The notes under the pieces were generated by a model. The model searched no databases, was not told the DNA's origin, and worked only from the letters and a program-made list of their open reading frames with translations. Made by a program: the position numbers and the translations under genes. A DNA stretch of 64,000 nt from Protula sp. h YS-2021 (Eukaryota > Annelida > Polychaeta > Sabellida > Serpulidae), in contig OX457028.1 in NCBI GenBank assembly GCA_949752745.1, positions 3,695,996 to 3,759,995 on the forward strand. The letters run 5' to 3'. This document shows positions 49,239 to 62,301 of this stretch, in pieces (the first letter of the stretch is position 1; every line of letters begins with the position of its first letter).

Positions 49239-49360
49239 GGAAAGTCTAAAACTGAAGTTTTACTAAATCTCTTACAGCTTGAAATTAAAAAGACGGTCTA
49301 AAGGAAAGTCTAAAACTGAAGTTTTACTAAATCTCTTACAGCTTGAAATTAAAAAGACGG
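49239..49360 (+). repeat. 61-base tandem duplication
   Basis: GGAAAGTCTAAAACTGAAG through AAAAAGACGGTCT occurs twice back to back, essentially identical, so it is a recent event. Confidence 0.9.
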
Positions 49361-49399
49361 TCTTAATCATGCGTAGAGCCTTGAAAGTCAATATAGAAA

Positions 49400-49620
49400 A
49401 CTAATGATGCAAACACACCTCCTCAGATATACAGGCATACTTCCTCAGATATATAAACATACTTCTTCAGATATACAAGCACGCTTCCTCAGATATACAG
49501 AACTACGTCCTCAGATAACAAGATATATTTTCTCAGATATTCAGACATACTTCCTCAGATATACAGCCATACTTCCTCAGATATACAAACATACTTCCTC
49601 AGCAGATATACAGGCATACT
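49400..49620 (+). repeat. CTTCCTCAGATATACA minisatellite
   Basis: About ten units of 22-26 bases reading CTTCCTCAGATATACARRCATA. Confidence 0.85.
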
Positions 49621-50742
49621 GCCACGCCATAGCCGCTGTGTGAAGCGAAAATTTAATAAAAAATACCTTAAAGAAGACGTCAAGTCGTTTCTACAATTTC
49701 CTACTGCAGCACTGACTGACCAATATGCAAATTAGGATAAACTGTGATTTCTTTGTCCTGGCATATACGATTTACTTTGACCGGTTATTTTAGTTTTTAC
49801 CATAGAAAGTTACTTAATAAAAAGCGACACTAACAGCAAACTAGATAATGACAATGAGACACGAGTGCAAAAGAGAGTTGAGTGATCACACATTTTAGAG
49901 ACGGTTAAAATATTAAAAGCCAGCGATTGAAAAGCATTTGAAAGTAATTTCCATTTAATGTAATACATATTATACATTTAGAATTGGTTACAAATAAGAT
50001 AAAGACGGAAGTTAGGTTTAATTTTTTTGGTAGGTTTAGGGTTAGCTCTGTTGATTAGAGCCCTAGTGAATCCATGTTCTCCTGATTCCTAGTACCAGGT
50101 GGTAAGTGAGTTTTATATTCAATCCAGCTGCATTAACTCAGCAGATGCAATTATTTAGATCACTTATTTCGAGTATTAAGTCTTCAACAATCCCTTCAAA
50201 CTCTTTTTATAATAAATACTGCTTGTTTTAGAGAACGCAAACAAATATTTTTATGGAGGATTTCGCTTACTCAACATTTTCAGGACACTATGTATTCGGT
50301 GCTACTAATATCGACTAGCCGCTCTATCTCGCTAATGGGTAAAGGGATAGTAGACTTGTTGTAGGGTATAAGCCAATCTTAAATTGATAGTGACATCATA
50401 CATAATTCGCATTTAATGAGTTTTATATTACCTTTTGGCGGCGGAAGTCTTGACTGCGTTTGAATGACTTTTGACGACTGGAATCGCAATGAGGATTATA
50501 ATGATTTTTGTTAGGAAAAAATTTTGAATCACACTTTAATGGTTTTACACCCGGGGGATGTTTGTTCTGCCTATTTAACCATTTTGTGAATAGCTAATCC
50601 ATTTACACATGCAGTATATCCACACAGTTTTCACGCTGGCGCATTTTGAGGATTTAAGTTCAATTTTAATATAAATTTTCAACGACACATAAATCAACGG
50701 GTTTTTAGGTTAAGAATTGACATTCTTCAATAACGTATTGAA

Positions 50743-53700
50743 ATGGATAAAGGTAATTTGGTTTATTTTCTTTGTTCTATCACAGGCTTTAGTTTATTTT
50801 ATTTTGCCATTTTCATTAATCTTTTCATGGCAACAAGAGCGATGTTTGGGAAACAGAACATATTTATGAAGGTCGATTCAAACACACTGTCAGTATTAAT
50901 GGCGTCTCTCCTTGTACTGATATCATCATAACCTCTGTTATTTAATGCAAGTTAGCAACAGACTAACAATTACATTGTTCTCACAGGCCCCAAAAGAAAA
51001 AATAGATTACTTTCTCCTACTAATTGTTATAAAATGGACCAGGTGGCGTCAGAAATAATGGGTCTAATTTCTTTTTTCTCTCAAAATATGGTTCGTTGCT
51101 TTTTGCAAAATGTCAGTTTTATTACGTCATTTTTTACTTTCAAAAAATTAAGGTTTTCGATTAAAATTTTCATTTAATTGTCTTTTATTATATTTTATTT
51201 TGTAAATGGGCTTACATTATTTAATAGTGTTCTGATATTTGTGCAAGATATTGGAAAATATATTGTCTACTCTTTGTCGTGAAGACACCCAGGAAGAAAA
51301 TACAAGCAGTGAGTTTGGAAGAGTACTACAACACGTCTCGCTTTCACGAAATATCCCTATTGGGATTGGAGCGAGCGGTTTCAGAGCTATTTTTGCTACG
51401 CTCGTACTGGTGTTTGTGGTATATGCAGACGATAGCAACATCAATTCAGGTAGTTGTGTCAATAAAATTAGGTATTTTTAATCACATTTCATTGTATGTA
51501 TTTATATTGTTATGCTTGTCCATTTGCGTAAAAATACTGTGATAAATATAAAAAAAACATTCCTTTCCGGTCTTGTTTCTGAAACCCCCTCCTCCATCGT
51601 TTTAAGACTGTTGTGTCTGGAATAAACCAACGTTGAAGAAAAAGCAAACCCTCTTGCGAGTGTACATCTAATGGTACATTTGCCAGAACTTTGTAAATAT
51701 ACAGTCCGAAAATATCTATTTGTGCTTGAGACATTCGCTTACCTGCCTATTGCCCATGAACCTCAGGTGGAATGTCGGTATCTTTTAACCCAGATTTATT
51801 GGAGAGTTCATGACTTGACCTATTTTAATTCGTGCTTTAATTGGTTGACACCCACGAGATCATCATGAAGGCTGTGACTATGCATATGGATAAAAAACAA
51901 AATCCATTCAGCAAAGAAATTATATTAAATCTTCAACTGAACGAGGTGCTATTGGGGAAAGTGCATTACTAAATAGAGGCGTATCTCATAAAAACTAAAA
52001 CGTTATATTGAAAAAAGTGCATTAGCAAAGAATCGTCTTCCTTTTACTTTTTAGAGCAAGTATAAAACAAAATACAACTAGCATACGATTGATTGATCGA
52101 TTAGAGATGACTATAGAACCTAGTAAAATGATAAAAATCAATAGTACTGTAAATTTTGGTCTGTAACTAAAGAAAGTCAGATATTACTTGATACATTGAT
52201 ATGTATTTGTGCATCTTTATATGCTTACACTGTCACACAACTCTATATGCTTGAGGTTCTACACTGTGCCGTATATTTCCAGTCTAAATATATTACGTCA
52301 ATTTTCTGTATCTAATTCCTCCCAAACATTTCGCTTATTCTGATTTTTTTTTCAAATGACGAGACTAAATTGCTCTTTTATCTTTTAATTATAGGTTTTA
52401 TTTTATTTATTGCCTAATGTTATAGCATAAACAACTTACACATTCATTTCCGAATTAGCAATCTTAGCGATCGCATCTTTTACTTTCTATGCGTTTAGTT
52501 TTATTTCGTTATGGGCTCCATGAATTAGGTCACGATTACGTCACGTGATCGCCATCTTTTACTTTCTATGCGTTTAGTTTTATTGCGTTATGGGCTCCAT
52601 GAATTAGGTCACGATTACGTCACGTGATCGCCATCTTTTCCTTTCTATGCGTTCAGTTTACTGCATTTTGTACTACAAAATGTGATTTTGGAGTAAAAAA
52701 GATCTCAAGGGGGAGGGGGAGGGGAAACATATATTATAGCAAGTGTCCTTACCTGTCATGCTCCTTTGAAAGTCTTAGTCATTGAATGCCGTTATGGTTT
52801 CCTATATAAAGTATACAAAAATTGATAAAGCTGCCCCGTAGAATTTAGGAAATTCCTGACCAAATCGACTTTAATATCGCTCTTTCATTGGTTGACACTG
52901 ACGAGATTATCGAGAAGCATGAGACTGATTTTGTTTCTATAATAAATATTCTGTGTCTAAAGATAAAAACTAAAAGTAAAGAGAAAACAGGTCAATACAT
53001 GCTTTTACATTCTATTAATAATAAACACCTTAATATCTCGTTGTCTTCAAAATTAATGCCCAGTTCTCTTCTTCCATGCTTTTCTATTTTATCAATAACA
53101 AATTAAATGATTTTTATGTTTTAAGTCATCACTAGAATTCATCGATCCATACTATTCTGAATATTATAGAAAATCTCCGTATAACAGTAAATCCACTGGA
53201 CGTGTTAAGTGTAAAAGGCAAACCCATTGTACTGTGCTGTGAGGCCAAAGGAAAACCAGCACCCAACCGCTACGAATGGTAGGTTATGGTTTTTATCTTT
53301 TCGTTCTACCATATGACATCAAACTAGTTTTTTTTTTAAATGCGTTATTGCTTTCCTTAAATAGGTAAGTGAATACATTGAACGTACAGATTTTGGTCAG
53401 GAGGGCGGATGCAGGGGGTTTAACTTACATAATCATCCGAAGTAGTGAATTTACCACTTAAACTCTTTATATGAAAATACGGAGCATATGAGCCTACTTT
53501 TTAAATTTTAAGGGAAAGGGGTTGCAGCCCCTGAACTCCCCTAGATAGATCTGCCACTGATATCTGTTAACTATTACGATACAACATTTTTTCTTTCTAT
53601 CCTGTTCATGTTTTACATTTGGATGAATTGATTTATGAAGTAGAATGCGGAAAACGTGTCAACAGCAGAATAGTTCTTGAAACAAACCCTGATGTAATCT

Positions 53701-56700
53701 TATACTTGGTCTATCAGTGTATTAGTGAATATGTGTTTGCATTGATGAGTGCCTGTGAACAGTGTTTGTCTCTCGGTTTGAGGGGGAGGAGGGTGTTGGT
53801 ACCACATGTTACCTGCATGTCCAAAATATGTGGAGAAAAGGGATGTTTCTAAGGTCAGACGATGTACGCGCGGAGTGCTAATTTCGTTTAAGAACGGGAA
53901 ATTTTTAGTAAGTACTCCGCGTTTGATATAAATTGATAGTTTATTTGAAAGCTCACTCCGTGTTTGGTTAAGAAAGGGATATATTTTTCAAATTTAGCAT
54001 TCCCAGTGTAGGAGTCGTTTTTAAAAAGCTCAATGACACGAATGTTGACACTTAGTACGTGGGTACCCCCATTCCAGCTCAGAAACCGTCGATGATAAGT
54101 GACATGCATGTGCATTCTCTAACATTTGCCTCATGAATGTGGCATTCATTAGGCTGCTATTGAATTGCAAATTGTTTTACATTAGGGAACACCGAAATTT
54201 TCATATTGAATATAGACTGCATAATATCAACTTTGAACAAATATCACCAATAACGAGCTCTCAACAAACCCTTGATTGTGTATAGTCGTGTAGCAGATTA
54301 GCCCGTTTTCGTTTAATTATAAGCATGCTTTGGGACTGTATGCTAGAAAATAAAGTCAAGTTATTTAACAACATTATTTTCACGCCTTTTTAATGCAATG
54401 TAAAAGAATTGGTAGGTTTTCTGTTGTGTTTTGTTTCAGTTTTGGTTTCAGTACCCATAGTTTAATTTAATTAGTACTGTTTGTGCATTCCCATCTTATT
54501 CCGTTTTTCTGCCATGCCAAACGTGTCTGACTAACTAGTCTTAGACTAAAGGTCAAACTATTGCACTCTGACGATTCAAGCATTTGTTTTGTGTTTTAAA
54601 AAGTGTTTTGCATCCCCAAATATCCCATTTTTAGCTCTCAATTGCGTAATCGGTCTTGCTGTTTCTGGTACTGCAGGCTGAAGAACGAATCTGTGATACA
54701 GAGTTACTACGTTAAGAACGGTAGCAGGCTGGTTATAGAAAGCGCGGTACTGACTGATACTGGCTTCTATCGCTGCAGAGCCAGTAATGACTACAGTGCT
54801 ATACTCTCTTCCGTCGCTTACGTAGTCGTAAAAGGTATAGTATTTTAGTAATGATGTATCGCATGCATGACGATATGATTTCATAATGTTAATATTTGAT
54901 GGAATTTTCCTTATGAAACTTCTTCTATTTCAAAGGGTATAAAGTAAACAAATCCTTTCTATATCTCTTTGTTTAAGTTGGCATTTTGTATGCAAATCTC
55001 ACATTATTTTTAGAATCAGAGAACGAGTTCTGTTCGGTGTATCCACAATCTAATGTTGTAACACTTCCCAGCGGATGCCTTCATCAGAACGCCATGACCA
55101 TAGATAAAAGGATGTGTGAAGCGAATCCCTGCAACACAGAAAACACCACAGGCTGTGCGAGCTCCGGGACTTGCTGCTGTGGTATAACGTCATCATCACA
55201 AGTACTTGTTAACTGCATAAAGTATTCGCTTTCGGTATATGTTGTCACTTCCTGTGGCTGCACCGTATGTACACAGCCATCTTTGACAGTATTTGGATTT
55301 GCTGGATCTCGGCAGGGTGATCCGCTACAACACGCTCACATATACAATGGTAACATTCTTATTGGTTATACAGAAGCAGATGGGACATTTTCGGTTGACA
55401 TTTACCGACATGAGACAAGAGTGTCCTTGCTATTTGTTGACAACCAAAATAAAATGTTTCTGGACACCACGTATACCTTTTATGTACCAATTGACAGCTC
55501 AGACTCATTTTATATTCGAGTGATTGCTTTCAAAAGAGGACATCCCGCGCACATGAATTCATCCGAAGAAAATGCAATAGAAACAGAGTCTATGCTAATT
55601 CATCTTCCGAGGGACTCCTTTTACACACAAGATGGACAACGTTTTGAAGTGAGCCCTTATTTTGTTGCCTACTGGGCCTACTTTTTAGTCTACGTTTTAA
55701 GCATAATGAAAAAATTTTCTCTTATTTTTTCTTTTCTTCTCTCCTTCTTTCAATTCGCAACCTCAGTGTTACGATATTTGAATGAGCTTAATAAATTATT
55801 GATGAATACAGTTTTACGTTTTACAAAACCCTCATTTTTCACCTTTAGCTGTTATAAATGATACCTTTTGATATGTATCAGGCTGTTATCAGTGACTATT
55901 GTTCATCAATTACATTATTACATTCTTGAGCATAAATCAAAATGACAGAACCACACAAACGATAGCACTGATTAAAAGGAAAAATCCTCGCGCACCTGTA
56001 GCAAAGGTAGCATGACACTGAAAGATAAGTGCCAACGGTATGCATTGCTATCAATTAGAAATATTTTACACTCCTCTGTGATGTTTCTGTCATATAGTTA
56101 CGTTGATGTGGCGATTTCAAGTACACACCTTCAGTAGCGAGTAGCATAACGTTTTATATGCTAGAAATGCGGTGAATACGGAAGTGCGCAAGTACCAGGC
56201 TTATATACCAGTCAAAATACTACTTCTTCCTTTGCACGCATAATGGCAATCATGTGAAACATTACTTTACTTGTTTTGTGCAGGGAAATGTTCGTTCAAC
56301 ATTAACAACAATTGATCCTACTCACGTGGAGGAAATGGCTGCAGCTCCAGAACACTTCTCTTTGATTGTTGAGAATGGAGACAATCAAACTTTGCAATCC
56401 AATGGTGCATTATTTAGATACGTATTTTTGGTTCTAATCCTAATTAGATAATTAATAAGATACGTAAGAATTCCAAGAACAGAATATCTGAAGTCCAGAA
56501 ATACGCCTATTTTCTTCACTTCCGCTTCATTTCAGTGTCATTATAAAATAAACCCGGAAATAAGACCTTTTTGCTTCACTTCCGCTTCGTTTCAGTGCCA
56601 TTATAAAATACACCCGGAAATGACATTTTTCTTCACTTCCGCTTCGTTTCCTTACCATTATAAAATAAATCCGACAATAAGCCCGTTTTTTCTTCATTTC

Positions 56701-58738
56701 CGCTTCGTTTCAGTGCCATTATAAAATACACCCAGAAATAAGATCACTTTTCTTCACTTCCACTAAAACAATAAACCCGTAAATAAGATCATGTCGAAAT
56801 TATGCTAACTTCAACCAGTCTCTAAAGGTGTCTCTAAAAGGGGTGCAATTGTATGTTTACAAATCTCCAACAGCAGTTGAATTTATTAAAGTTTACTGTG
56901 AAAAGCTTGATCTTAAGTTTTTGAGATAAAGGTATTCACTAATTTATACTGCAGGTTTGTCTGGCGTGCGATTTGAAGATGGCACAGGAAATAGACTGGG
57001 TGTATCGGGAGAAATATCCATATCATTGCCGTCAGAATCACATGGAAATAGAAGTGGCGTGTCTCAAATCAAAGCATGGACTCTTAACCCAGTAACTGGA
57101 CTGTGGGTGTATGCTACGGATCTTAACGTTGAAGACAATGAATCTTCCCTGAGAAAACGTCAGATCCTATCCAATGGCTGGGGTCAAAGTTCATATCAAA
57201 CAAGAATTCGTGGGATCTCCATAAACTCCATTTGGTTTGATTTTGATGCTGTTTCTTCACAAGCATGTGTTGTGAAAGTGCGCTTGTTTAGTGATAACAC
57301 CTATCAAAACCAATTATCTCATGGTCGAGTGTCAGTGGTATTTGAGGATTCTAATGGCTACCATTCACTATCAAGTCTCCGCGTTCGTACCGACCAGGGA
57401 AATTTGCACGGTTACTGCATCGTATTACCCTGTCAGACAAAGCGCAGTGGTTCTTCTATGCGTTTCCGTGGCTACATATTTGCTGATGATGAAAATGGAG
57501 AATTGATTCCTGCTTCTATAAACGACAGCGGCCTTGACAACAGTCACTTGAAATTAACTGAAAATCTTCATTACGAAATTATTGAGAATAAAATCAAAGT
57601 GGATTTCAACGAGCAGTTAGTTAACTTTGAATTTAAAGGACCGTTTTATGACTGGGAGGGAAAGTGGTCTTATTCGCATGCTTGTTCAGGGGCTGACATT
57701 TCAGATAATCATTTTAGATTTTATCAAAAACCATCCTGCTATTTAAGTACTAACTTTATTGATTTCGTCCCAGTGAACCCATACCAGGAGCTTTCTAGTA
57801 ACTATTTACTATGGCATGACTTGTTTAGTTATTTCCCTGAATTCGGCCCTGTTGCTAGAAGGAGCAAACCCTTTAGAACATGCTTTATAAAAGTCTTAGC
57901 CCCAGCAGACACAAGGGTACAAGCGTCGAGCTATGTAGCTGATGAGAATCATGCGTTCTATGAGAGCTCGGACAATGTGTACGGAGTACGACAGGACTGT
58001 GTCACTAATGGCGCAGTGTGTCTGGAAGTAAGACCTCCAGGGATGCCGAGACGATCAGCTCAAGAGAACAGTGACTTTCAAGAACAGAAAGTTCTGATTA
58101 GAATACAGACAATAGATCCCGTGTATTCAGTGATAGATATATCATCGCACCTATTGAATGCCACTGATTTTGCAGATAATATCATTAATCTAGGTGGTAC
58201 CTTTGAGGTAAGCCTTTTGTGGATCACGCTGAACATATTTCAATGTGTCATATAAGGCTGCTTTAGGCATTATCGGGACCAGGCAAGTATACAAAAGGAT
58301 AATATAGGCCTTATCGGGACCATGCACATATATGTTAAATATATGGCATTAGCGGTACCACTTTTATTTTGCATATTTTTTAAATTTTTATTATAATTTT
58401 TGAATTTTTTATGATTATAATTGTGAGTCAATATTTAACATATTAAGCTCGCACATAAAATAAAAAATAAATGATATTTTAATATAGTTTAATATATAAT
58501 ATTAGGCGAAAATTGTAATGCGGTCTTGATAATGCCTATTATATACAATATATAATATATACAAGAGAATAATTATAAACTAAAAATTTATCAAAATAGC
58601 AAAATTCTCGCAAAATAGTGGAGTGTAAATGATGTTTCGATATAAATTCTTTACAACAACAGCAAAGTTTAATGTTTTTAACAAATATGTGACATGGAGC
58701 ACCGAAGTCAAAATTATCGAGGCCCTCTTTTGGTCCCG

Positions 58739-58769
<31 letters not shown>

Positions 58770-61700
58770 TTCAATACGTTACAAATATATGAGTTAAATA
58801 GAAATACTCAGACAACAAACTTTAACTCAGTGAATTATATATTTTTGGAAAGAAAATAACGAAACATTTATTTTCTCTCTCTCTCTCTCTGTCTCTCTCT
58901 CTCTCTCTCTCTCCTCCTCCTCCTCCTCCTCCTCCTCCTCTCTCTAAAATGAACTTATATACATTAATCATATGAAAGCCAGTTTTTCATATAATACTTG
59001 TGTTATCTTGTTTTATCAAGGCAGGAAATACTAACAAACTACTTAACTTCAACTCTTAATTGGTTTCTGATATTTACTATATTTTTGCTTAAGACGTACA
59101 GTAAATGTGTATTTATTTTAAGTTACAATTTTTTGCCCAGTAACATTCTTTCAATTTGCGTTTAGATGTACCTAACAACGGCAGATGGATACTCCCCTAA
59201 TCATGGCATATATTGCTCCCAAGGCCATACTCAAACACTTGCAGAACAGCAGGCTTTATCCATGTGCAAAAACGGTACCAGTTCTGGGACCAGTACCAGC
59301 CTAAGCTTTTGGGCAGTTCAATTTGGAGACCAAAAAGGTGCAAAGTTTTATTTATCTTCATTTTAAACGGATTTATTTTAAAGCCACTAATATGCCTTTC
59401 ATACCAACGTTTTTAACTTTTTTATTGTAAAAATGAAAGTCTAAAAAGATATGTGAGCTTTCGATATTTATATGTACAAGACAGGAAAATGGCGGTTGGT
59501 ACTCAATTATTTTTGGGTATTTCTAAACTTGTATTTCTTTTTTATAAAGTATCATATGGCGAATGGTGGTAGGTATGAGCCTTTAAGGTTTGTTGCAAAC
59601 GAAGTCTAAAATGTGAAGAGAAAAACAATACAACTAAATTTCACTATAATGCTTTGATGCAATTAAAATTTTTTGTTGTCATTTTTAATAGAAAATTGAA
59701 TCTTCATTTTGTATTTTTTTAACAATTTGCAGTCAATTATTAGTAATTATTCCGGGGAATTTAATTTTAACGTAATAATTCCTGTTATAATTAAGCCACT
59801 TTGAAATATGTAACATGATTTAAGTCTTAAATGTTCAATTGAAACTGTAAAACAGCAATAAAGAAACAGCAAAATTTACAAATTAACTCCCCAGCCGCTA
59901 GCAAGTATCACAACAGAGGGTACAGCTGGTGTGTAAATTGATACCAACTCAAGTACAGAACCCATTACAATTACTGCAACAAAGAGTAGAGCCCGTATGT
60001 AAAATGAAAACAAATTAAGCAATCAACCAATAGTAAGTACTACAGCAGCAGGTGCAGCCGGTGTGCAAAATGATAACAAATTAAATGCAGAATTGATAGC
60101 AAGTACTTCAACGGAGGGTATATTCTGCATGTAAATAATGAGAAATTAAATACAGAACCGATAGGAAGTACTCAAGTACGATAACATAGGATACCTATGT
60201 GAAATGATAGCAGATTACATACAGAACCAGTAGATATTACTACAACAGAGAGTAAAGCCGGTATGAAGATTGATAGCACATTAAGTACACAAATAATAAA
60301 AATTATGCATTTGATTGGGACACATAATAAGAAGTACTAAATGGCTTGAGAAAAACTTTTGAATTATCTAAAAACTACACAGTATGATAATTATACTAAA
60401 AAAATCATGTACCGAGTCTAAGTACCAAAATTCATACAGCTTTCTCCAATACTGTTCTTGTAATGCTCCTGTGGCCATTCTTATGTGATTCTATGATCTG
60501 AAGCTGCCGAGAGGTTTGTTATCCAGTGTGACGTCACAAATGCACAATACCTTAACATTTTAACTGATCAAATATTGCTCGTTTTACATATAAAGTGCAG
60601 ATAAATTTCCCTAACTAATTTAAAAGATGGTTATACAGACATACCAGAGTATTCCTCTGTCCATGTGATTTTCCTAGTCCAAACCGTTAAAGGTCAGAAA
60701 AACATTAGACGGCAACGCACTGCACGAATTCATGAAAGGATTGGCTATTGGAAATCCTAAAGTCAAGATATAAACGTACAACAGGCAACACAGTTTCATA
60801 CAGACGATTTACTTTATTAAAGTGATATTTGAGATTATTAACATCCAGTGTTCTAGCATTTCAAATATCAAGGCAGCATGACTTGTGAAAATGTGGCCAA
60901 TATGAGAACAACACTGTATTTTAAACAGTTTGAATCATTACAAAAGGTTCTTAACATTGTACTATTTATTCACTGGTGATATTAAAATTGTCAACAATAT
61001 AATCTGACAGGTGCTGAAAGGTCAGCATGCCACTGTGGTTTTGCGCTTACTATTGGGGTCATGTGCTTATCACTGCAGTCATGTGCTTAGGACTGTGGCG
61101 ATGTGCTTACACTATGATCATGTGCTTACCACTGCGGTCCTGTACTTATGACTGTGGTCATGTGCTTAATATTGTGGTTATGTGCTCAATACTGTGGTCA
61201 TATGTTGACAATATGGTCAGGTGCTGGGTACGGTGGTCATGTGCTTGCCACTGTGGCGATGTGCTTACACTATGATCACGTGCGTACCACTGCGGTCCTG
61301 TACTTACCGTTGTGGTCATATGCTTAATACTCTGGTTATATGCTTAATGCTTTGGTGATGAGCATACTGCTATGGTCATGTGCTTAAAATGTTGTCAAGT
61401 ACTGGCCACTGTGATCATGTGTTTACCATCGTGGTTCTATGCCTACGACTGTTACCAAAATTAATGCTGTGGTGATGTGCTTGCTACTCTGGTCATGTGG
61501 AGACCACTGTGGTCATTTACTTACCCCTTCGGCCATGTACAACTCACTGTAGTACTGTACGTACCACTATGATCATGTGCTTACCACTGTAGTCATGTAC
61601 TTATCATTGTGATAATGTACGTAGCGCTGTTGTCGTGTGCTTCACAGTGTTGTGTTGTGCTTACCACTGTGGCCACGTGCCTACCACTAAGGTTATGTAT

Positions 61701-62301
61701 TCAGAACTATGATGATATCCTTACCACTGGCGTACTGTTGCTAACCACTGTGATCAAGTGCTTACCACTGGTACCTACTGCTTACCACTGTGATAATTTG
61801 CTTGCAACAGTACAAATGTTTCTGCCTCCGCCGTCATGTCATTACTACTGTAGTCACATGCTTACAACTGTAGCCATGTGCGTGCTTATGTGTTTGGTTA
61901 CCACAGCTGTCATGCGCTTGCCATTTGTGGTCGTATGCTCACAACTGGGGTCAAGTGTTTACCACTCTGATCAAGTGCCTTTTACTGTGGTTATGTGGTT
62001 ATAACGGTGGTTATGTGTTTACCACTCTGGTCATGTGTTTACTACTGTGGTCATGTGTTTATAACTCTGGTCAAGGGTCAATACTGTGGTCATGTGCTTA
62101 CCACTCTGGTCATACTCTTACTACTGTGCTCACGTGCGTTTTACTGTGGTTATGTGGTTATATCCCATAGTTGCCCAGTGTGCGGATATGTCCACTGTAC
62201 ATTTGTCAATCAATGTTCCAGACATTTCCAGGGCAGTTAATGAAACCACAGGCATCAAGCAAATCGCTGGCAGAAACTATGACGTCACATCCAAAAGATA
62301 A
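50743..62301 (+). CDS. CILP-like: CILP-like extracellular protein with Ig domain
   Basis: Proposed exons: 50743-50752, 51285-51449, 53170-53278, 54677-54834, 55014-55648, 56284-56404, 56955-58207, 59166-59337 and 62171-62301. Phases agree throughout, total 2754 bases (917 aa). The first exon (ATGGATAAAG before GTAATT) and the last exon are inferred. Near the N-terminus is a hydrophobic anchor or signal (AIFATLVLVFVVYA). An Ig domain follows (IVLCCEAKGKPAPNRYEW .. LTDTGFYRCRASN). Then come a Cys-rich region (CASSGTCCCG), CTVCTQPSLTVFGFAG with a carboxypeptidase-regulatory-like fold (HIYNGNILIGYTEADGTFSV), and GNVRSTLTTIDPTHVEEM. The large C-terminal region contains KWSYSHACSG, FRFYQKPSCY and RTCFIKV. 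The order resembles cartilage intermediate layer protein, but thrombospondin type 1 and WxxW parts are not seen. RKRQ in exon 7 could be a furin site. CILP proteins are secreted matrix proteins. Confidence 0.68.
52475..52660 (+). repeat. ~80-base tandem duplication in CILP-like intron
   Basis: CATCTTTTACTTTCTATGCG through GATTACGTCACGTGATCGC is repeated twice plus a partial third copy. It contains ACGTCACGTGA, a CRE/E-box-like word. Confidence 0.85.
56505..56800 (+). repeat. ~60-base minisatellite in CILP-like intron
   Basis: Five units of CTTCACTTCCGCTTCGTTTC plus AGTGCCATTATAAAATA and CCCGGAAATAAGA. The last unit is truncated. Confidence 0.85.
58266..58770. repeat. TTATCGGGACC repeat block with (TA)n
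   Basis: ATTATCGGGACC occurs on + at about 58271 and 58311 and as GGTCCCGATAAT at about 58732, with weaker copies between. It may be a small inverted-repeat element. It ends in a (TA)n run at 58741-58770. Confidence 0.5.
58872..58945 (+). repeat. (CT)n(CCT)n microsatellite
   Basis: A CT dinucleotide run, then CCT trinucleotides, then CT again, in the CILP-like intron. Confidence 0.95.
59885..60300 (+). repeat. ~65-base degenerate repeat in CILP-like intron
   Basis: About six units reading roughly AGTACTACAACAGAGGGTA, GCCGGTATGTAAAATGATA, ACAAATTAAGTACAGAACC. Confidence 0.7.
61027..62165 (+). repeat. 20-base minisatellite, about 57 units, last CILP-like intron
   Basis: The unit is CATGTGCTTACCACTGTGGT with variation and occasional indels. 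It ends a few bases before the proposed final CILP-like exon (acceptor at 62170). Open frames within it are periodic artefacts. Confidence 0.9.

Larger units (their letters stand above)
46694..50742. other. Intergenic region without a recognised gene
   Basis: 47440-47490 is a GATA/GACA-rich short repeat. 49239-49299 and 49300-49360 are a near-perfect 61-base tandem duplication (GGAAAGTCTAAAACTGAAG...). 49400-49620 holds ~22-25-base units of CTTCCTCAGATATACA. No coding exon is convincing. Confidence 0.55.

Noticed and set aside
50753..50931. 62-codon membrane-like frame starting at 50743
   Set aside because: The hydrophobic part looks like AT-rich intron. GTAATT right after ATGGATAAAG fits a splice donor better, though a small membrane protein cannot be excluded.
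61027..62240. Several 70-130-codon frames
   Set aside because: Periodic frames in a 20-base minisatellite. Only the final stretch 62171-62301 is kept, as a possible CILP-like exon.
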